From positions 2,707,852-2,771,851 of the forward strand of contig NZ_JH815185.1 in NCBI RefSeq assembly GCF_000296385.1: 64,000 bases of DNA, in the 5' to 3' direction. Under the pieces are notes generated by a model, which saw nothing but the letters and a program-made list of their open reading frames with translations, did no database searches and was not told where the DNA came from. Of the stretch, positions 36,501 through 45,424 are shown piece by piece. The position numbers and the translations under genes are program-made. This DNA comes from Lachnoanaerobaculum sp. OBRC5-5. GTDB lineage: Bacteria > Bacillota > Clostridia > Lachnospirales > Lachnospiraceae. Positions within the stretch are counted from its first letter, which is position 1. Every line of letters starts with the position of its first letter.

Positions 36501-37349
36501 ATGTCCAGATTAGCTAATATTGTAGTATATGAGGAGAACAAGGGGATTTTAAAGAACAACGGATTTTATAATGACGGTAAGTTTATAAAATTGCCATATG
36601 ATTTGGAAAAACATAGGAGTGTGGTGGTACTCTCACCTAATGTTATTAAAGATATTGTGGAGGATAGTGACAAATTTTTTGCAAAGGGGTTTAAGTACTC
36701 TTCAAAATGTGAAATCTCTGTTGTAAACGCAGACAGCTTTGAATATCTCTCAGATTTGGTAATGAATTTTGCCAATGCATGTCATCCGGGAGGTGGCTAT
36801 AAAAACGGGGCTTGTGCACAGGAAGAGTGTCTATGCAGGCAGAGTACTTTGTACGAATCTATAAGTTCACCCAAGGCTTCTAAGATGTATAAGTATAATT
36901 TTAAATTTGGAACGGCATTTGATTCGGATTATATGCTTTTATCACCTGTAGTAGATGTATTTAGAAATATAGATTTAGAATTTATTTCTAAACCGTATAC
37001 CACAGCTGTTATGACTATTCCTGCACCGAATCTGTTTGACAGAGCATACGGACAGTCAAAATATGCTCTTGATAAGGTGATGAAGAAAAGGATTAGACAA
37101 TATATGTACTGTGCGGCAAGATTTGGATATAGAACCATTACACTGGGAGCGTGGGGCTGCGGTGCATTCGGACATGATGCCAAAGATGTGGCGGGATACT
37201 TTAAAGATTTACTGATAGAAGAGAATATGTGGAAGCTTTTTGATAAAATTATATTTGCTGTTTATGGAAGAGGAAACAGCGAGTATAATTATAGAATGTT
37301 TAAAGAAATATTGGGAGAGTGTGAGGGCGGTAAAGCTTATAATGAATAA
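36501..37349 (+). CDS. TIGR02452 family, microbial PARG-like macrodomain protein
   Basis: A 282-residue protein with the catalytic-loop signature of microbial-type poly(ADP-ribose) glycohydrolases: NFANACHPGGGYKNGACAQEECLCRQSTLY, plus GAWGCGAFGHDAKDVAGYF near the end. Such proteins bind or cleave ADP-ribose on proteins or nucleic acids. The ATG at 36501 has GGAGG at 36491; an in-frame extension to 36447 lacks one. No ADP-ribosyltransferase is recognisable nearby. Substrate unknown. Confidence 0.85.
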   Translation: MSRLANIVVYEENKGILKNNGFYNDGKFIKLPYDLEKHRSVVVLSPNVIKDIVEDSDKFFAKGFKYSSKCEISVVNADSFEYLSDLVMNFANACHPGGGYKNGACAQEECLCRQSTLYESISSPKASKMYKYNFKFGTAFDSDYMLLSPVVDVFRNIDLEFISKPYTTAVMTIPAPNLFDRAYGQSKYALDKVMKKRIRQYMYCAARFGYRTITLGAWGCGAFGHDAKDVAGYFKDLLIEENMWKLFDKIIFAVYGRGNSEYNYRMFKEILGECEGGKAYNE

Positions 37350-37529
37350 AAATACCTGCAATTAGTATAATAAGGGCAAAGTCGAATCAATACCGGGTAT
37401 GGTAGCGAGTATTCTAGTAAAAGTGGCACATATGTGGACACAATACTAAGTGATAAAATAATATTTGTATAAAATGATATAATAAGTAGTAATAAAAATC
37501 TACTTATCTAATAAATTAAATCCATGTAA

Positions 37530-37557
37530 TTGAAAAATAAAATCTTTGTGCTACAAT
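37530..37557 (+). promoter_or_regulatory. Promoter of glycerol dehydrogenase
   Basis: TTGAAA (37530-37535), 16-base spacer, TACAAT (37552-37557), 70 bases before the start codon. The rest of 37350-37627 shows no gene. Confidence 0.6.
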
Positions 37558-37627
37558 AGTCCTTAGCAATATATGTTAAAGTTTTGACACAGTTTCAAAG
37601 CTTTACGGTTTTAATGGAGGTTTTGTT

Positions 37628-38722
37628 ATGAAACGTTTAAGAATGATGCGTGCACCACTCAAGTATGTACAGGGAAAAGGAGCTTTGCTTCAGTTCCGTA
37701 AGGAAATGGAGTATATGGGAAAGAGATGGTTGTTTGTCTGTTCAAACAGCGGTTACAACAGCTGCCATGAAGATTTGGAAAAGAGCTTTGAAGGAGAAGA
37801 TGATTATCGCAGATATGAAGTCTTTGGAGGAATGTCAAGTATCAGCGAGATAAAGAAAATGCAGGACATTGTTGAGGCTGATAAGATTGATGTTGTTGTT
37901 GCGGTAGGCGGCGGTTCAGCAGTGGATGCAGCTAAGGCAACAGCATACTACATGGGTAAGAGAATAGTTATAATACCTACAGTTGCAGCTACAGATGCAC
38001 CTTGTACAGGACTTTCGGTTATATATAATGATGACGGAAGCTTTAATAAATATTTATTCTATCCGCAAAACCCTGATGCGGTACTTGTAGACAGCAGTGT
38101 TATAGCTAAAGCACCTGTAAAGTTTTTGATTGCAGGAATGGGAGACGCTCTCGGAACATACTTTGAAGGAAGAGCTTCACTTCGTACAGAGTCACCAAGT
38201 TTGGAGAGTGGCGGTATTACAAGAGCAGGTATGGCGATTGCAAAGGCTTGCTATGATACCTTAAGAAAATACGGAAAAGCGGCTATAACCGCCTGTGAGA
38301 ATAATGTTGTTACTCCGGCTTTGGATGCAATCATTGAGGCTACAGTTTACCTATCAGGTGTAGGAGCAGATAATGTAAACTGTGCGGCTCCTCACTCATT
38401 CTACAACGGAGTTACTTCACTTGGCGGACATGAGGCATATCATGGTAACTGTGTGGCATTCGGTACTTTGATACAGCTTACACTTGAGTGTGCGGATAAG
38501 GCTGAGTTTGAGGATATACAGAATTTCTGTCTTGAAGTAGGACTGCCTATTACACTTGCAGAGCTTGGAGATTTTACAGATGAGGATCTTCATACTATAG
38601 CAAAGAACGCATGTGTAAAGGGAGAGACAATACATAACCTTGCAGGAGACGTAACACCTGATGAGTTGTATGCGGCTATTATAGCTACAGATGCTTTGGG
38701 TAAGGCAAGACTTGGCAAGTAA
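37628..38722 (+). CDS. gldA: Glycerol dehydrogenase, iron-type alcohol dehydrogenase family
   Basis: A 364-residue protein of the GldA type, oxidising glycerol to dihydroxyacetone with NAD. It has the NAD-binding VVAVGGGSAVDAAKATAYYMGKR, IPTVAATDAPCTGLSV, the metal-binding Asp in AGMGDALGTYFE, and His residues in APHSFYNG and GHEAYHGNCVAFG. Length matches the family. TGGAGG precedes the start; single gene with its own promoter and terminator. Confidence 0.9.
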   Translation: MKRLRMMRAPLKYVQGKGALLQFRKEMEYMGKRWLFVCSNSGYNSCHEDLEKSFEGEDDYRRYEVFGGMSSISEIKKMQDIVEADKIDVVVAVGGGSAVDAAKATAYYMGKRIVIIPTVAATDAPCTGLSVIYNDDGSFNKYLFYPQNPDAVLVDSSVIAKAPVKFLIAGMGDALGTYFEGRASLRTESPSLESGGITRAGMAIAKACYDTLRKYGKAAITACENNVVTPALDAIIEATVYLSGVGADNVNCAAPHSFYNGVTSLGGHEAYHGNCVAFGTLIQLTLECADKAEFEDIQNFCLEVGLPITLAELGDFTDEDLHTIAKNACVKGETIHNLAGDVTPDELYAAIIATDALGKARLGK

Positions 38723-38744
38723 TTTATATACAATGAGTAAATGG

Positions 38745-38789
38745 GCTGTCACCAAATAGATATTTAGTCTGTTTGGTGGCGGCTTTTTT
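38745..38789 (+). terminator. Terminator after gldA
   Basis: GCTGTCACCAAA and TTTGGTGGCGGC pair around a 15-base loop, followed by TTTTTT. The next 200 bases (to 38998) hold no recognisable gene. Confidence 0.8.
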
Positions 38790-38998
38790 ATGTTCTTTGT
38801 CAAATATTGGGGTGGGTGGATTTTAAATCCATTTTTTATGCCAAATGAAAAATTGTAATTATATTTGTTATTTTAGCATTGGCAAAATAAACAAATGCCT
38901 TTGATTTACAGCTTACAATGCTTTAAAATAAATATTAAAGTAAGCGGTAAAGAGAAAATATATATGAAACCGGTGAGAATCCGGTGGCGGGAGGTAAA

Positions 38999-39508
38999 AT
39001 GAAATCAAAGCATGATGTAATAGTAATAAGACCGGGTTTAGTGTATTTGTTTTTCAGTTTTATGACCATAGGTTTAGGGGTTACAACATTTTGGGGGCTA
39101 GGCAAAGCTTTACCGTCAGATAATCCGGAGGCGGACAAGATGGCAAGGTTGATATTGCTATTATTTTTTTTGACTGTCGGAATAGTGTCGGGATTATATG
39201 TGTTGCTTACCAAGATAAAAATTGATAATGAAAAAATAGAAATAACAAGGTTTCCTCTAAAAAGAAAGGAATATTTTTGGTTTGATATAACTACTGCAAA
39301 GATTATAAATGAGGCATTGGCTTACCCATGTGTGATATATACAGCAGAAAAAAGAATAGCAAAAGTACCAAGGGCATATATAGGCTATGAAAAGCTTCTA
39401 AATGAGCTAAGCAAAAGAAAAATTATTGAGGAAGATGATTTGTACCTGGAAGCCAGAGGAATGTTGGCATTTGATAAGCTAAAGCTTAGAGATCTCTTTA
39501 GAAGGTAG
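38999..39508 (+). CDS. Two-helix membrane protein with PH-like tail, function unknown
   Basis: A 169-residue protein with two membrane segments (about residues 15-33 and 48-70). A cytoplasmic tail (ILLTKIKIDNEKIEITRFPLKRKEYFWFDI onward) resembles the bacterial PH-like fold seen in many small Firmicutes membrane proteins. ATG 38999 is chosen because GGGAGG lies seven bases upstream; the in-frame GTG at 38984 is inside that region. No function suggested by neighbours. Confidence 0.6.
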   Translation: MKSKHDVIVIRPGLVYLFFSFMTIGLGVTTFWGLGKALPSDNPEADKMARLILLLFFLTVGIVSGLYVLLTKIKIDNEKIEITRFPLKRKEYFWFDITTAKIINEALAYPCVIYTAEKRIAKVPRAYIGYEKLLNELSKRKIIEEDDLYLEARGMLAFDKLKLRDLFRR

Positions 39509-39557
39509 TGGGAATAGGGTTAAAGTATAATAAAAATAGATATGAGAATAGCGTAAA

Positions 39558-40139
39558 ATGAATGATAACAAAAAAGAAACTATTGGAAATGACCTTGAAA
39601 ATTTTATAAAAGAAAAAAAGAGTGGGGAAGTATTGTATTTGGGTGATGATACAGTACGATTTATTTTGGGAGAGGTCGGAGAAAATCCTATTATATGCTT
39701 TGGAATAAATCCAAGTACAGCTAATGATATAAAATATGATCCAACTATCTTAAAAATAAGAAAAATTGCATCGGAAAATAATTGCGACAGCTGGGTGATG
39801 TTAAATCTTTATCCGCAAAGAGCGACAAATCCTAATGATATGCATAAAAAAGCTGATAATGATTTGAAGATAAAAAACTATAAAGTTATAAGAAGTGTTT
39901 TTAATACATACCCTAATGCTTTAACCTTGGCTTCTTGGGGGAACGCCATAGAGAAAAGAAAATATTTGAAAGATTGCTTAAAGGAAATTCTAGCTATTGA
40001 CCCGGATAGGAAGTGGGTATGCCGTGGCAAACTAACAGTGAGGGGGAATCCAAGGCATCAATTATATGTACCTGATAATACCAAATTACAAGATTTATAT
40101 TTTAGCTTAGATGGAAAAGTTTTATGCAGTAAAGATTGA
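39558..40139 (+). CDS. DUF1643 domain protein
   Basis: A 193-residue protein with the DUF1643 signature: ICFGINPSTANDIKYDPTILKIRKIA, DSWVMLNLYPQRATNPNDM and the C-terminal RGNPRHQLYVP. Members are found in phage and accessory regions; biochemical function is not established. There is no clear Shine-Dalgarno site before the ATG. It opens an accessory stretch that continues with nucleotidyltransferases. Confidence 0.8.
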   Translation: MNDNKKETIGNDLENFIKEKKSGEVLYLGDDTVRFILGEVGENPIICFGINPSTANDIKYDPTILKIRKIASENNCDSWVMLNLYPQRATNPNDMHKKADNDLKIKNYKVIRSVFNTYPNALTLASWGNAIEKRKYLKDCLKEILAIDPDRKWVCRGKLTVRGNPRHQLYVPDNTKLQDLYFSLDGKVLCSKD

Positions 40140-40248
40140 AAAAATTATGGTGCATAGATGTGTATAATTATTGATAAATAATGTATATAAAAATTTGAAC
40201 TTAGAAAATAATAGTATATAAAATAGATATTATTAGAGGAGGAGCATA

Positions 40249-41271
40249 GTGACCGGCTATAAAAATATTATAAATAAACCCGAATATAATTTTATAAATA
40301 CTAATGAGCATCTTGGAAAGCATGTGATACTTCTTGGACTGGCAGGAAGCTATGCATATGGGACAAATATAGAAGGCAGTGATATAGATATAAGAGGAAT
40401 TACTCTAAACCAAAAGTCCGATCTTATAGGACTTACGCAGTTTGAACAGTATGTGGATGATAATACGGATACTGTTATCTATGCATTCAATAAAATGGTA
40501 AATTTACTTTTAAGTTGCAATCCGAATACAATAGAGTTACTTGGCCTTTCACCGGATAATTATCTCTATCTTAATGATATCGGACAGATGCTTCTGGATA
40601 ATAAAAGATTGTTTTTATCTAAGAGGGCAATTCAATCATTTGGAGGATATGCGGATGCGCAACTTAGAAGATTACAGAATGCACTTGCCAGAGACACATT
40701 TCCACAAAGTGAAAAGGAGCAGCATATTTTTAATTCTGTAAAGAATGCAATGTACAGTTTCAACTCAAGTTATAAGAACTTTGAAAACGGAAGTCTGGAA
40801 ATTTTTATAGATAAAGCAGTTAATCCGGAACTTGAAACTGAAATATTTGTCAACGCAAAGCTAAATCACTATCCGCTAAGAGATTATACGAGTATGTGGA
40901 ATACAATGTCAAATGTTGTAAAAGACTATGATAAAATAGGCAAGAGAAATAAAAAGAAAGATGATCTTCATTTAAATAAGCACGCCATGCATCTTATCAG
41001 ATTATTTATGATGGCCATTGATATACTGGAAAAGGAAGAAATCAATACATACAGAGAAAAAGAACATGAATTGTTGATGGATATCCGTTTTGGAAAATAT
41101 CAAACAGATGAGGGAACTTTTTCGGACAGCTTCTATGATATGATGAGAGAGTATGAAAGACGTTTGCATTATGCGGCTGAGCACACAGATCTTCCGGATG
41201 AGCCGGATTTTAAGATGGTTCAGGAACTTGTAATGACAATAAATGAAAGGGTGATTCGAGATGAGATATGA
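40249..41271 (+). CDS. RlaP-type nucleotidyltransferase domain protein (first of a pair)
   Basis: A 340-residue protein with the DNA polymerase beta-like nucleotidyltransferase core: LLGLAGSYAYGTNIEGSDIDIRG gives the GS and DxD metal-binding motif. A long helical C-terminal region follows. COG3541/RlaP relatives are linked to RNA repair enzymes. GTG start at 40249 with AGGAGGAG in front. It overlaps a second nucleotidyltransferase gene by 11 bases. Target unknown. Confidence 0.75.
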   Translation: MTGYKNIINKPEYNFINTNEHLGKHVILLGLAGSYAYGTNIEGSDIDIRGITLNQKSDLIGLTQFEQYVDDNTDTVIYAFNKMVNLLLSCNPNTIELLGLSPDNYLYLNDIGQMLLDNKRLFLSKRAIQSFGGYADAQLRRLQNALARDTFPQSEKEQHIFNSVKNAMYSFNSSYKNFENGSLEIFIDKAVNPELETEIFVNAKLNHYPLRDYTSMWNTMSNVVKDYDKIGKRNKKKDDLHLNKHAMHLIRLFMMAIDILEKEEINTYREKEHELLMDIRFGKYQTDEGTFSDSFYDMMREYERRLHYAAEHTDLPDEPDFKMVQELVMTINERVIRDEI

Positions 41272-42055
41272 AAATTTTGAAGGAAAGATAGAAGAATTGA
41301 TTCGCATGAAGCTCAGAGAGATAGAAGAAAAAGAGAATATAAAAGTGTTACATGCTATAGAATCCGGCAGCAGAGCATGGGGATTTGCTTCACCTGACAG
41401 TGACTATGATGTAAGATTTATCTATGTAAGAAATAAAGACTTTTATTTATCCCTTCGTGAGAATAAGGATTTTATCGATTGGGAATTAAACGAGGTGCTT
41501 GATATCAACGGTTGGGATATAAAAAAGGCATTGAAGCATTTTCACAAGTCCAATGCCACACTATTTGAGTGGAGCAATTCTCCTATTGTGTATTATACTA
41601 CGGATGAATGGAAGGAGCTTTACGACAAAACGGCATCCAAATACTTTGCATGCAAATCGGCACTTTACCATTACTACGGTACGGCAAAAAAGAATTATTA
41701 CGATTATCTATGTGCTGATATGGTAAATTACAAAAAGTATTTTTATGTACTTAGACCTATTCTTGCCTGCAAATGGATAGATGAAAAGAAATGCCCGCCA
41801 CCGGTGCTCTTTGATGAATTAGTTAATTCTGTTCTTGAGGAAGATATGAAGGCGGCAGTAGAAGATTTGCTTGCAAAGAAGGTAAGAATGTCTGAATCCC
41901 AAAAAGGCCCAAGGGTTGATGTGATTAATAAATATATTGAAAACAAGCTGGAATATTATAAGGCGATTGTGGAAACAATGGAGGATGACAGGAACACTGA
42001 TTGGGATGCGTTGGAAGAGGAGTTTAGAGGGGTGATAGACAGATTTTGTCGGTAG
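41261..42055 (+). CDS. RlaP-type nucleotidyltransferase (second of a pair)
   Basis: A 264-residue protein with IESGSRAWGFASPDSDYDVRFIYVR, the RlaP nucleotidyltransferase signature with both acidic metal ligands, and LRPILACKWIDEKKCPPPVLFDEL typical of COG3541. It starts inside the end of the first nucleotidyltransferase gene (11-base overlap), so the two are translationally coupled and probably act together. No RNA ligase is present in the window. Confidence 0.85.
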   Translation: MRYENFEGKIEELIRMKLREIEEKENIKVLHAIESGSRAWGFASPDSDYDVRFIYVRNKDFYLSLRENKDFIDWELNEVLDINGWDIKKALKHFHKSNATLFEWSNSPIVYYTTDEWKELYDKTASKYFACKSALYHYYGTAKKNYYDYLCADMVNYKKYFYVLRPILACKWIDEKKCPPPVLFDELVNSVLEEDMKAAVEDLLAKKVRMSESQKGPRVDVINKYIENKLEYYKAIVETMEDDRNTDWDALEEEFRGVIDRFCR

Positions 42056-42152
42056 AATAAAAGAACTGATAAGTTTGCTTTATGGGTGGTTATTATAAAT
42101 TTAAAAGTATAACTGTACGGTGTATATTATAGTTATGCAGAAAGGAAATTAT

Positions 42153-43676
42153 TTGAAAACAACAATAAATCCGGAAAAACTTACATCTGTCGATTTGAAG
42201 GAATGGCTGGAGGACGTTCATGAAAAGTACTATATTGAATTAAAAAAGGCACAAGAGCTTCCAAATTCATTTTGGGAAAGTTATTCATCTTTCAGCAATA
42301 CTTCAGGTGGTTGGATTATTCTTGGTGTCGAGGAAGGCACTCCCAAAAATAAAATTACCGGAGTTGGGAATTCTGAAAAGACACTTACAAGCTTGTGGGA
42401 TCAAGTTTCTAATAGTAATAAAGTTAGTTTTAGGAATATTGAGAACCAAGATGTAAATACATATATAATTGATGGAAAGACTGTCATTATTATATATGTG
42501 AAAGAGGCAGCTGATAACATGAAGCCGGTTTATATTGGCGGTAAGTTTGAAAACACTTGGATTCGAACGGGTGATGGGGATAGAAAAGTAACAAAAGAGG
42601 AGCTTACAGCATTTATGCGTAATTCACAACCCGGGTATGATTCGTTATATGCTGACAATTTTTCAATGGATGATTTAGATAAGGATTCGGTTATTGCTTA
42701 TAAGGAACGTGTAAATAAACGTTTCCCTAAAAAACATTATATTGAAATGGATAATATGGATTTCCTCGTTGAGATTGGGGCTATTACCAAGGGTAGAAAC
42801 GGTGATAAATTAAGAATTAAAAGGGGAACCTTGTTGTTCCTGGGAAAGGTAAATTCAATTAAGGAATTATTTCCTCATTACCATCTGGATTATTTTAACC
42901 GTAAAGGAGATAATCCTAGATGGTCGGACAGAGTATCAGATGATGAGCCAAGTGATTATGAGATGAATATATATAATTTCTACGCAATTGTATATGAAAA
43001 ATTGCGAACAATAATTCAAGAATCTTTTGTGGTTGATTATCGACAGTTAAGATTACCTATATCAGATTTTGATGAAATATTGAGAGAATGTATTGTGAAT
43101 TGTTTGGCGCATGCAGATTATGTACAAGGGTATCCATCAACAAAAATTGAGGTACATGATGGATGGTTTTGCTTCAACAATCCGGGGAAAATGCTTGTAT
43201 CTACAAAGCAATTCTTAGTAGGCGGTGATTCAAGACCTCGTAATGAAATAATCATGAAGTTATTCAGATTACTTGGAGCGTCAGAACGACAGGGATTTGG
43301 AGGACCTTTGATCTATAAAGCAGCTATTCAAAACGATTTTAGAAGGCCTGAAATAGTTTCTGATATTGAACATACCGAGATTAAAGTTTGGAATATTGAT
43401 CTTGCTGATTCATATCCTGAACTTGAGGCAGATGAGAAAAATATTCTTAGATATATTGCCAAGAATGGAAAGCCTGTTTCTGTCAATACAATTAAAGATA
43501 TATTGTCGACAACAGAGTATAAAGTAAGAAAAGCTGTTCAGGTTCTTGAAGAGAAGAAGTTAATAATGAAAATTGGAAATGGTCCGTCTACTAAGTATAG
43601 AATTGGTATTGAGAGTGTTGAGTTTTTAACACAACTACAGATGGCTATGGATAATATAAAGAAACAAATGGCATAA
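42153..43676 (+). CDS. AlbA_2/Schlafen-like domain and HATPase_c_4 regulator
   Basis: About 507 residues from the TTG at 42153 (GAAAGG upstream); upstream in-frame GTG 42120 and ATG 42135 remain possible. The N-terminal AlbA_2-type nucleic-acid-binding domain carries YYIELKKAQELPNSFWESYSSFSNTSGG. A GHKL-like ATPase C-domain follows (RECIVNCLAHADYVQGYPSTKIEV, FNNPGKM) and then a winged-helix end (PVSVNTIKDILSTTEYKVRKAVQVLEEKKL). Often misannotated as a RecG-like helicase. Likely a transcriptional regulator; target unknown. Confidence 0.8.
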   Translation: MKTTINPEKLTSVDLKEWLEDVHEKYYIELKKAQELPNSFWESYSSFSNTSGGWIILGVEEGTPKNKITGVGNSEKTLTSLWDQVSNSNKVSFRNIENQDVNTYIIDGKTVIIIYVKEAADNMKPVYIGGKFENTWIRTGDGDRKVTKEELTAFMRNSQPGYDSLYADNFSMDDLDKDSVIAYKERVNKRFPKKHYIEMDNMDFLVEIGAITKGRNGDKLRIKRGTLLFLGKVNSIKELFPHYHLDYFNRKGDNPRWSDRVSDDEPSDYEMNIYNFYAIVYEKLRTIIQESFVVDYRQLRLPISDFDEILRECIVNCLAHADYVQGYPSTKIEVHDGWFCFNNPGKMLVSTKQFLVGGDSRPRNEIIMKLFRLLGASERQGFGGPLIYKAAIQNDFRRPEIVSDIEHTEIKVWNIDLADSYPELEADEKNILRYIAKNGKPVSVNTIKDILSTTEYKVRKAVQVLEEKKLIMKIGNGPSTKYRIGIESVEFLTQLQMAMDNIKKQMA

Positions 43677-44035
43677 TCTATCTCGTGATTATCTTGCGAA
43701 AAGGAGGAGATTTTCACAAGATAAAAAAATGTGCTTTTATTTAAGTATATAGTAGATTAAAAAAATCTCGTGATTATCTCTTGAATTAAAAAGATTTTTC
43801 AAAATATATAGTTAAGTAAGAGGCATATTAAAGGTATATATATTATTGATTCTAGTACGGCTGGAGGAAATATAGATATTGTTGAAGGAAGTGCATCTCT
43901 CGGACCGGGTGTATGAATTATCGTTGGTATTAGTATAATATAAAAGAAGAATACTTGTATTTTGCAAAACAAATACAAATGTTATTGAAACAGTAATGTA
44001 TTAACACTAGAATAGTCTAAACATATGAAAGTGAG
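43677..44035. repeat. Gene-free stretch with 15-bp direct repeat and a long inverted repeat
   Basis: ATCTCGTGATTATCT occurs at 43680-43694 and 43765-43779. Overlapping the first copy is an inverted repeat: TTATCTTG-C-GAAAA (43689-43702) and TTTTC-A-CAAGATAA (43711-43724), enclosing GGAGGAGA. Further on, 43840-43915 encodes a short frame (SSTAGGNIDIVEGSASLGPG) with no start, perhaps a gene remnant. Nothing else is recognised. Confidence 0.55.
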
Positions 44036-44257
44036 GTGTGGAAAATAGCAAGTAACAAAAGTAATAAAATTTTTTTAACACAGGCGGTTGCAACAAATGG
44101 ATTTCCGTTTGAAATAAAAAGACAGACAGTATCAAATCCATATGCACCTATGACCGAGAAAGAGCTACTTGCAAAACTAAAAAGATCCGGAGAACAGAAA
44201 AAGTTTAGAGGTGCAGATGATGTGATTTCAGATATGAGGTCAAAGTATGGATTATAA
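44036..44257 (+). CDS. Putative type II antitoxin
   Basis: A 73-residue protein from a GTG start after GTGAG. Its end, MTEKELLAKLKRSGEQKKFRGADDVISDMRSKYGL, has the look of a RelB/Phd-like antitoxin tail that wraps a toxin. The next frame overlaps it by 11 bases and resembles the start of a RelE/ParE toxin. Identification rests on this pairing; family not certain. Confidence 0.5.
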   Translation: MWKIASNKSNKIFLTQAVATNGFPFEIKRQTVSNPYAPMTEKELLAKLKRSGEQKKFRGADDVISDMRSKYGL

Positions 44258-44354
44258 GGTTGTTTTGATGCGGAATGCAGAGAATGATCCGAATAGTTTT
44301 ATCTCATACCTCTTGGTTGAAAAGAAAAGCAAGCAGGTGCCTTTTTTAGAATAA
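44247..44354 (+). pseudogene. Truncated RelE/ParE-type toxin
   Basis: Thirty-five codons reading MDYKVVLMRNAENDPNSFISYLLVEKKSKQ then a short divergent end and stop. This resembles the first third of RelE/ParE toxins (KxVxxxxAExDxxxxIxYLxxEKKSKQAA). The catalytic part is missing. Confidence 0.55.
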
Positions 44355-44365
44355 TCACAGACATA

Positions 44366-44431
44366 TTATTCCGTTATTTTGATGAGTGTTATTCCGATAT
44401 CGTTGATATTATTCCGTTAAAGCGGTATACT
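44366..44431 (+). promoter_or_regulatory. Fic gene promoter with three operator-like direct repeats
   Basis: TTATTCCG(T/A)TA occurs at 44366-44376, 44389-44399 and 44409-44419, steps of 23 and 20 bases. The third copy fills the spacer of a promoter: TTGATA (44403-44408), 17 bases, TATACT (44426-44431). A protein binding these sites would block or modulate the promoter. Confidence 0.65.
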
Positions 44432-44456
44432 ATATCTTAGATTGGGAGGATAGTCT

Positions 44457-45350
44457 ATGTTTTTGACAGTAAAACAGGCTTCTGAAAAATGGGGCATTTC
44501 TGATAGAAGAATCAGAGTTCTTTGTTCTGAGGGAAAAATTTTAGGTGCATACCGGGAAGGACGTAGATGGAAAATTCCTGTGGATGCAAAGAAACCTACT
44601 GATGGTCGTTATAAGTCAAAGGAAAGTCTCTTGGCACAAATTGACCTCAAGAAGGTAGAACTGGAGAGCAGAAGACCTTTAACTGCGGGCGAGGTTGCAA
44701 GGCTCAACGAAGAATTTATTGTAGAGTACACATACAACTCCAATGCCATTGAAGGAAATACACTTACCTTGAGAGAAACGGATTTAGTTCTTCGTGGTCT
44801 TACGATTGACCGGAAACCGCTGAAAGACCATATGGAGGCGGTTGGTCATAAAGAAGCATTTGATTTTGTGAGCGAACTGGTAAAAGATAATATTCCAATC
44901 AGTGAGAGCATCATCAAACAGATCCACTATCTAGTTCTTGCGGATAAGAGAGAAGACCGTGGTGTCTACCGTAGAGTTCCGGTTCGTATTGTGGGCGCAC
45001 AACATGAACCCGTGCAGCCGTATCTTATTAAGCCGAAGATGGAACAGTTGCTATATGATTTTGCTGCAAGCACAGAGCATATTGTGACAAAACTGGCTCG
45101 TTTTCACATCGAGTTTGAGGGCATCCATCCTTTCATTGATGGTAATGGCAGAACCGGACGACTGCTTGTAAATCTTGAGTTGATGAAATCCGGATTCCCA
45201 CCTATAGATATTAAGTTTACAGATAGAATTGACTATTATAATGCGTTTGATGAATATTATGTAAAGCACAATCTTTCGCTAATGGAAAATCTGTTTGCAG
45301 GATACATCAATGCAAGATTAGATATGTATTTAGATATGCTACAGGATTAA
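44457..45350 (+). CDS. Fic-domain protein with N-terminal helix-turn-helix
   Basis: A 297-residue protein. Residues 1-45 are a MerR/excisionase-like DNA-binding segment (LTVKQASEKWGISDRRIRVLCSEGKI). SNAIEGN near residue 99 is the inhibitory (S/T)xxxE(G/N) motif placed before the Fic core. The active site HPFIDGNGRTGR near 223-234 is complete. Fic enzymes usually transfer AMP from ATP to a protein side chain; this one is predicted autoinhibited. GGGAGG precedes the ATG. The DNA-binding segment suggests it may bind its own promoter repeats. Confidence 0.85.
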   Translation: MFLTVKQASEKWGISDRRIRVLCSEGKILGAYREGRRWKIPVDAKKPTDGRYKSKESLLAQIDLKKVELESRRPLTAGEVARLNEEFIVEYTYNSNAIEGNTLTLRETDLVLRGLTIDRKPLKDHMEAVGHKEAFDFVSELVKDNIPISESIIKQIHYLVLADKREDRGVYRRVPVRIVGAQHEPVQPYLIKPKMEQLLYDFAASTEHIVTKLARFHIEFEGIHPFIDGNGRTGRLLVNLELMKSGFPPIDIKFTDRIDYYNAFDEYYVKHNLSLMENLFAGYINARLDMYLDMLQD

Positions 45351-45424
45351 TCGACCTGCTTCTGAATAAGTGGGTCACCTATGTATTGTAGATTTTGCTT
45401 TAAAAGAAATGTGAGGTGGATTGA

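Noticed and set aside
42153-43676. RecG-like ATP-dependent helicase
   Set aside because: There are no helicase motifs; the AlbA_2 and GHKL-like domains explain the usual mislabel.
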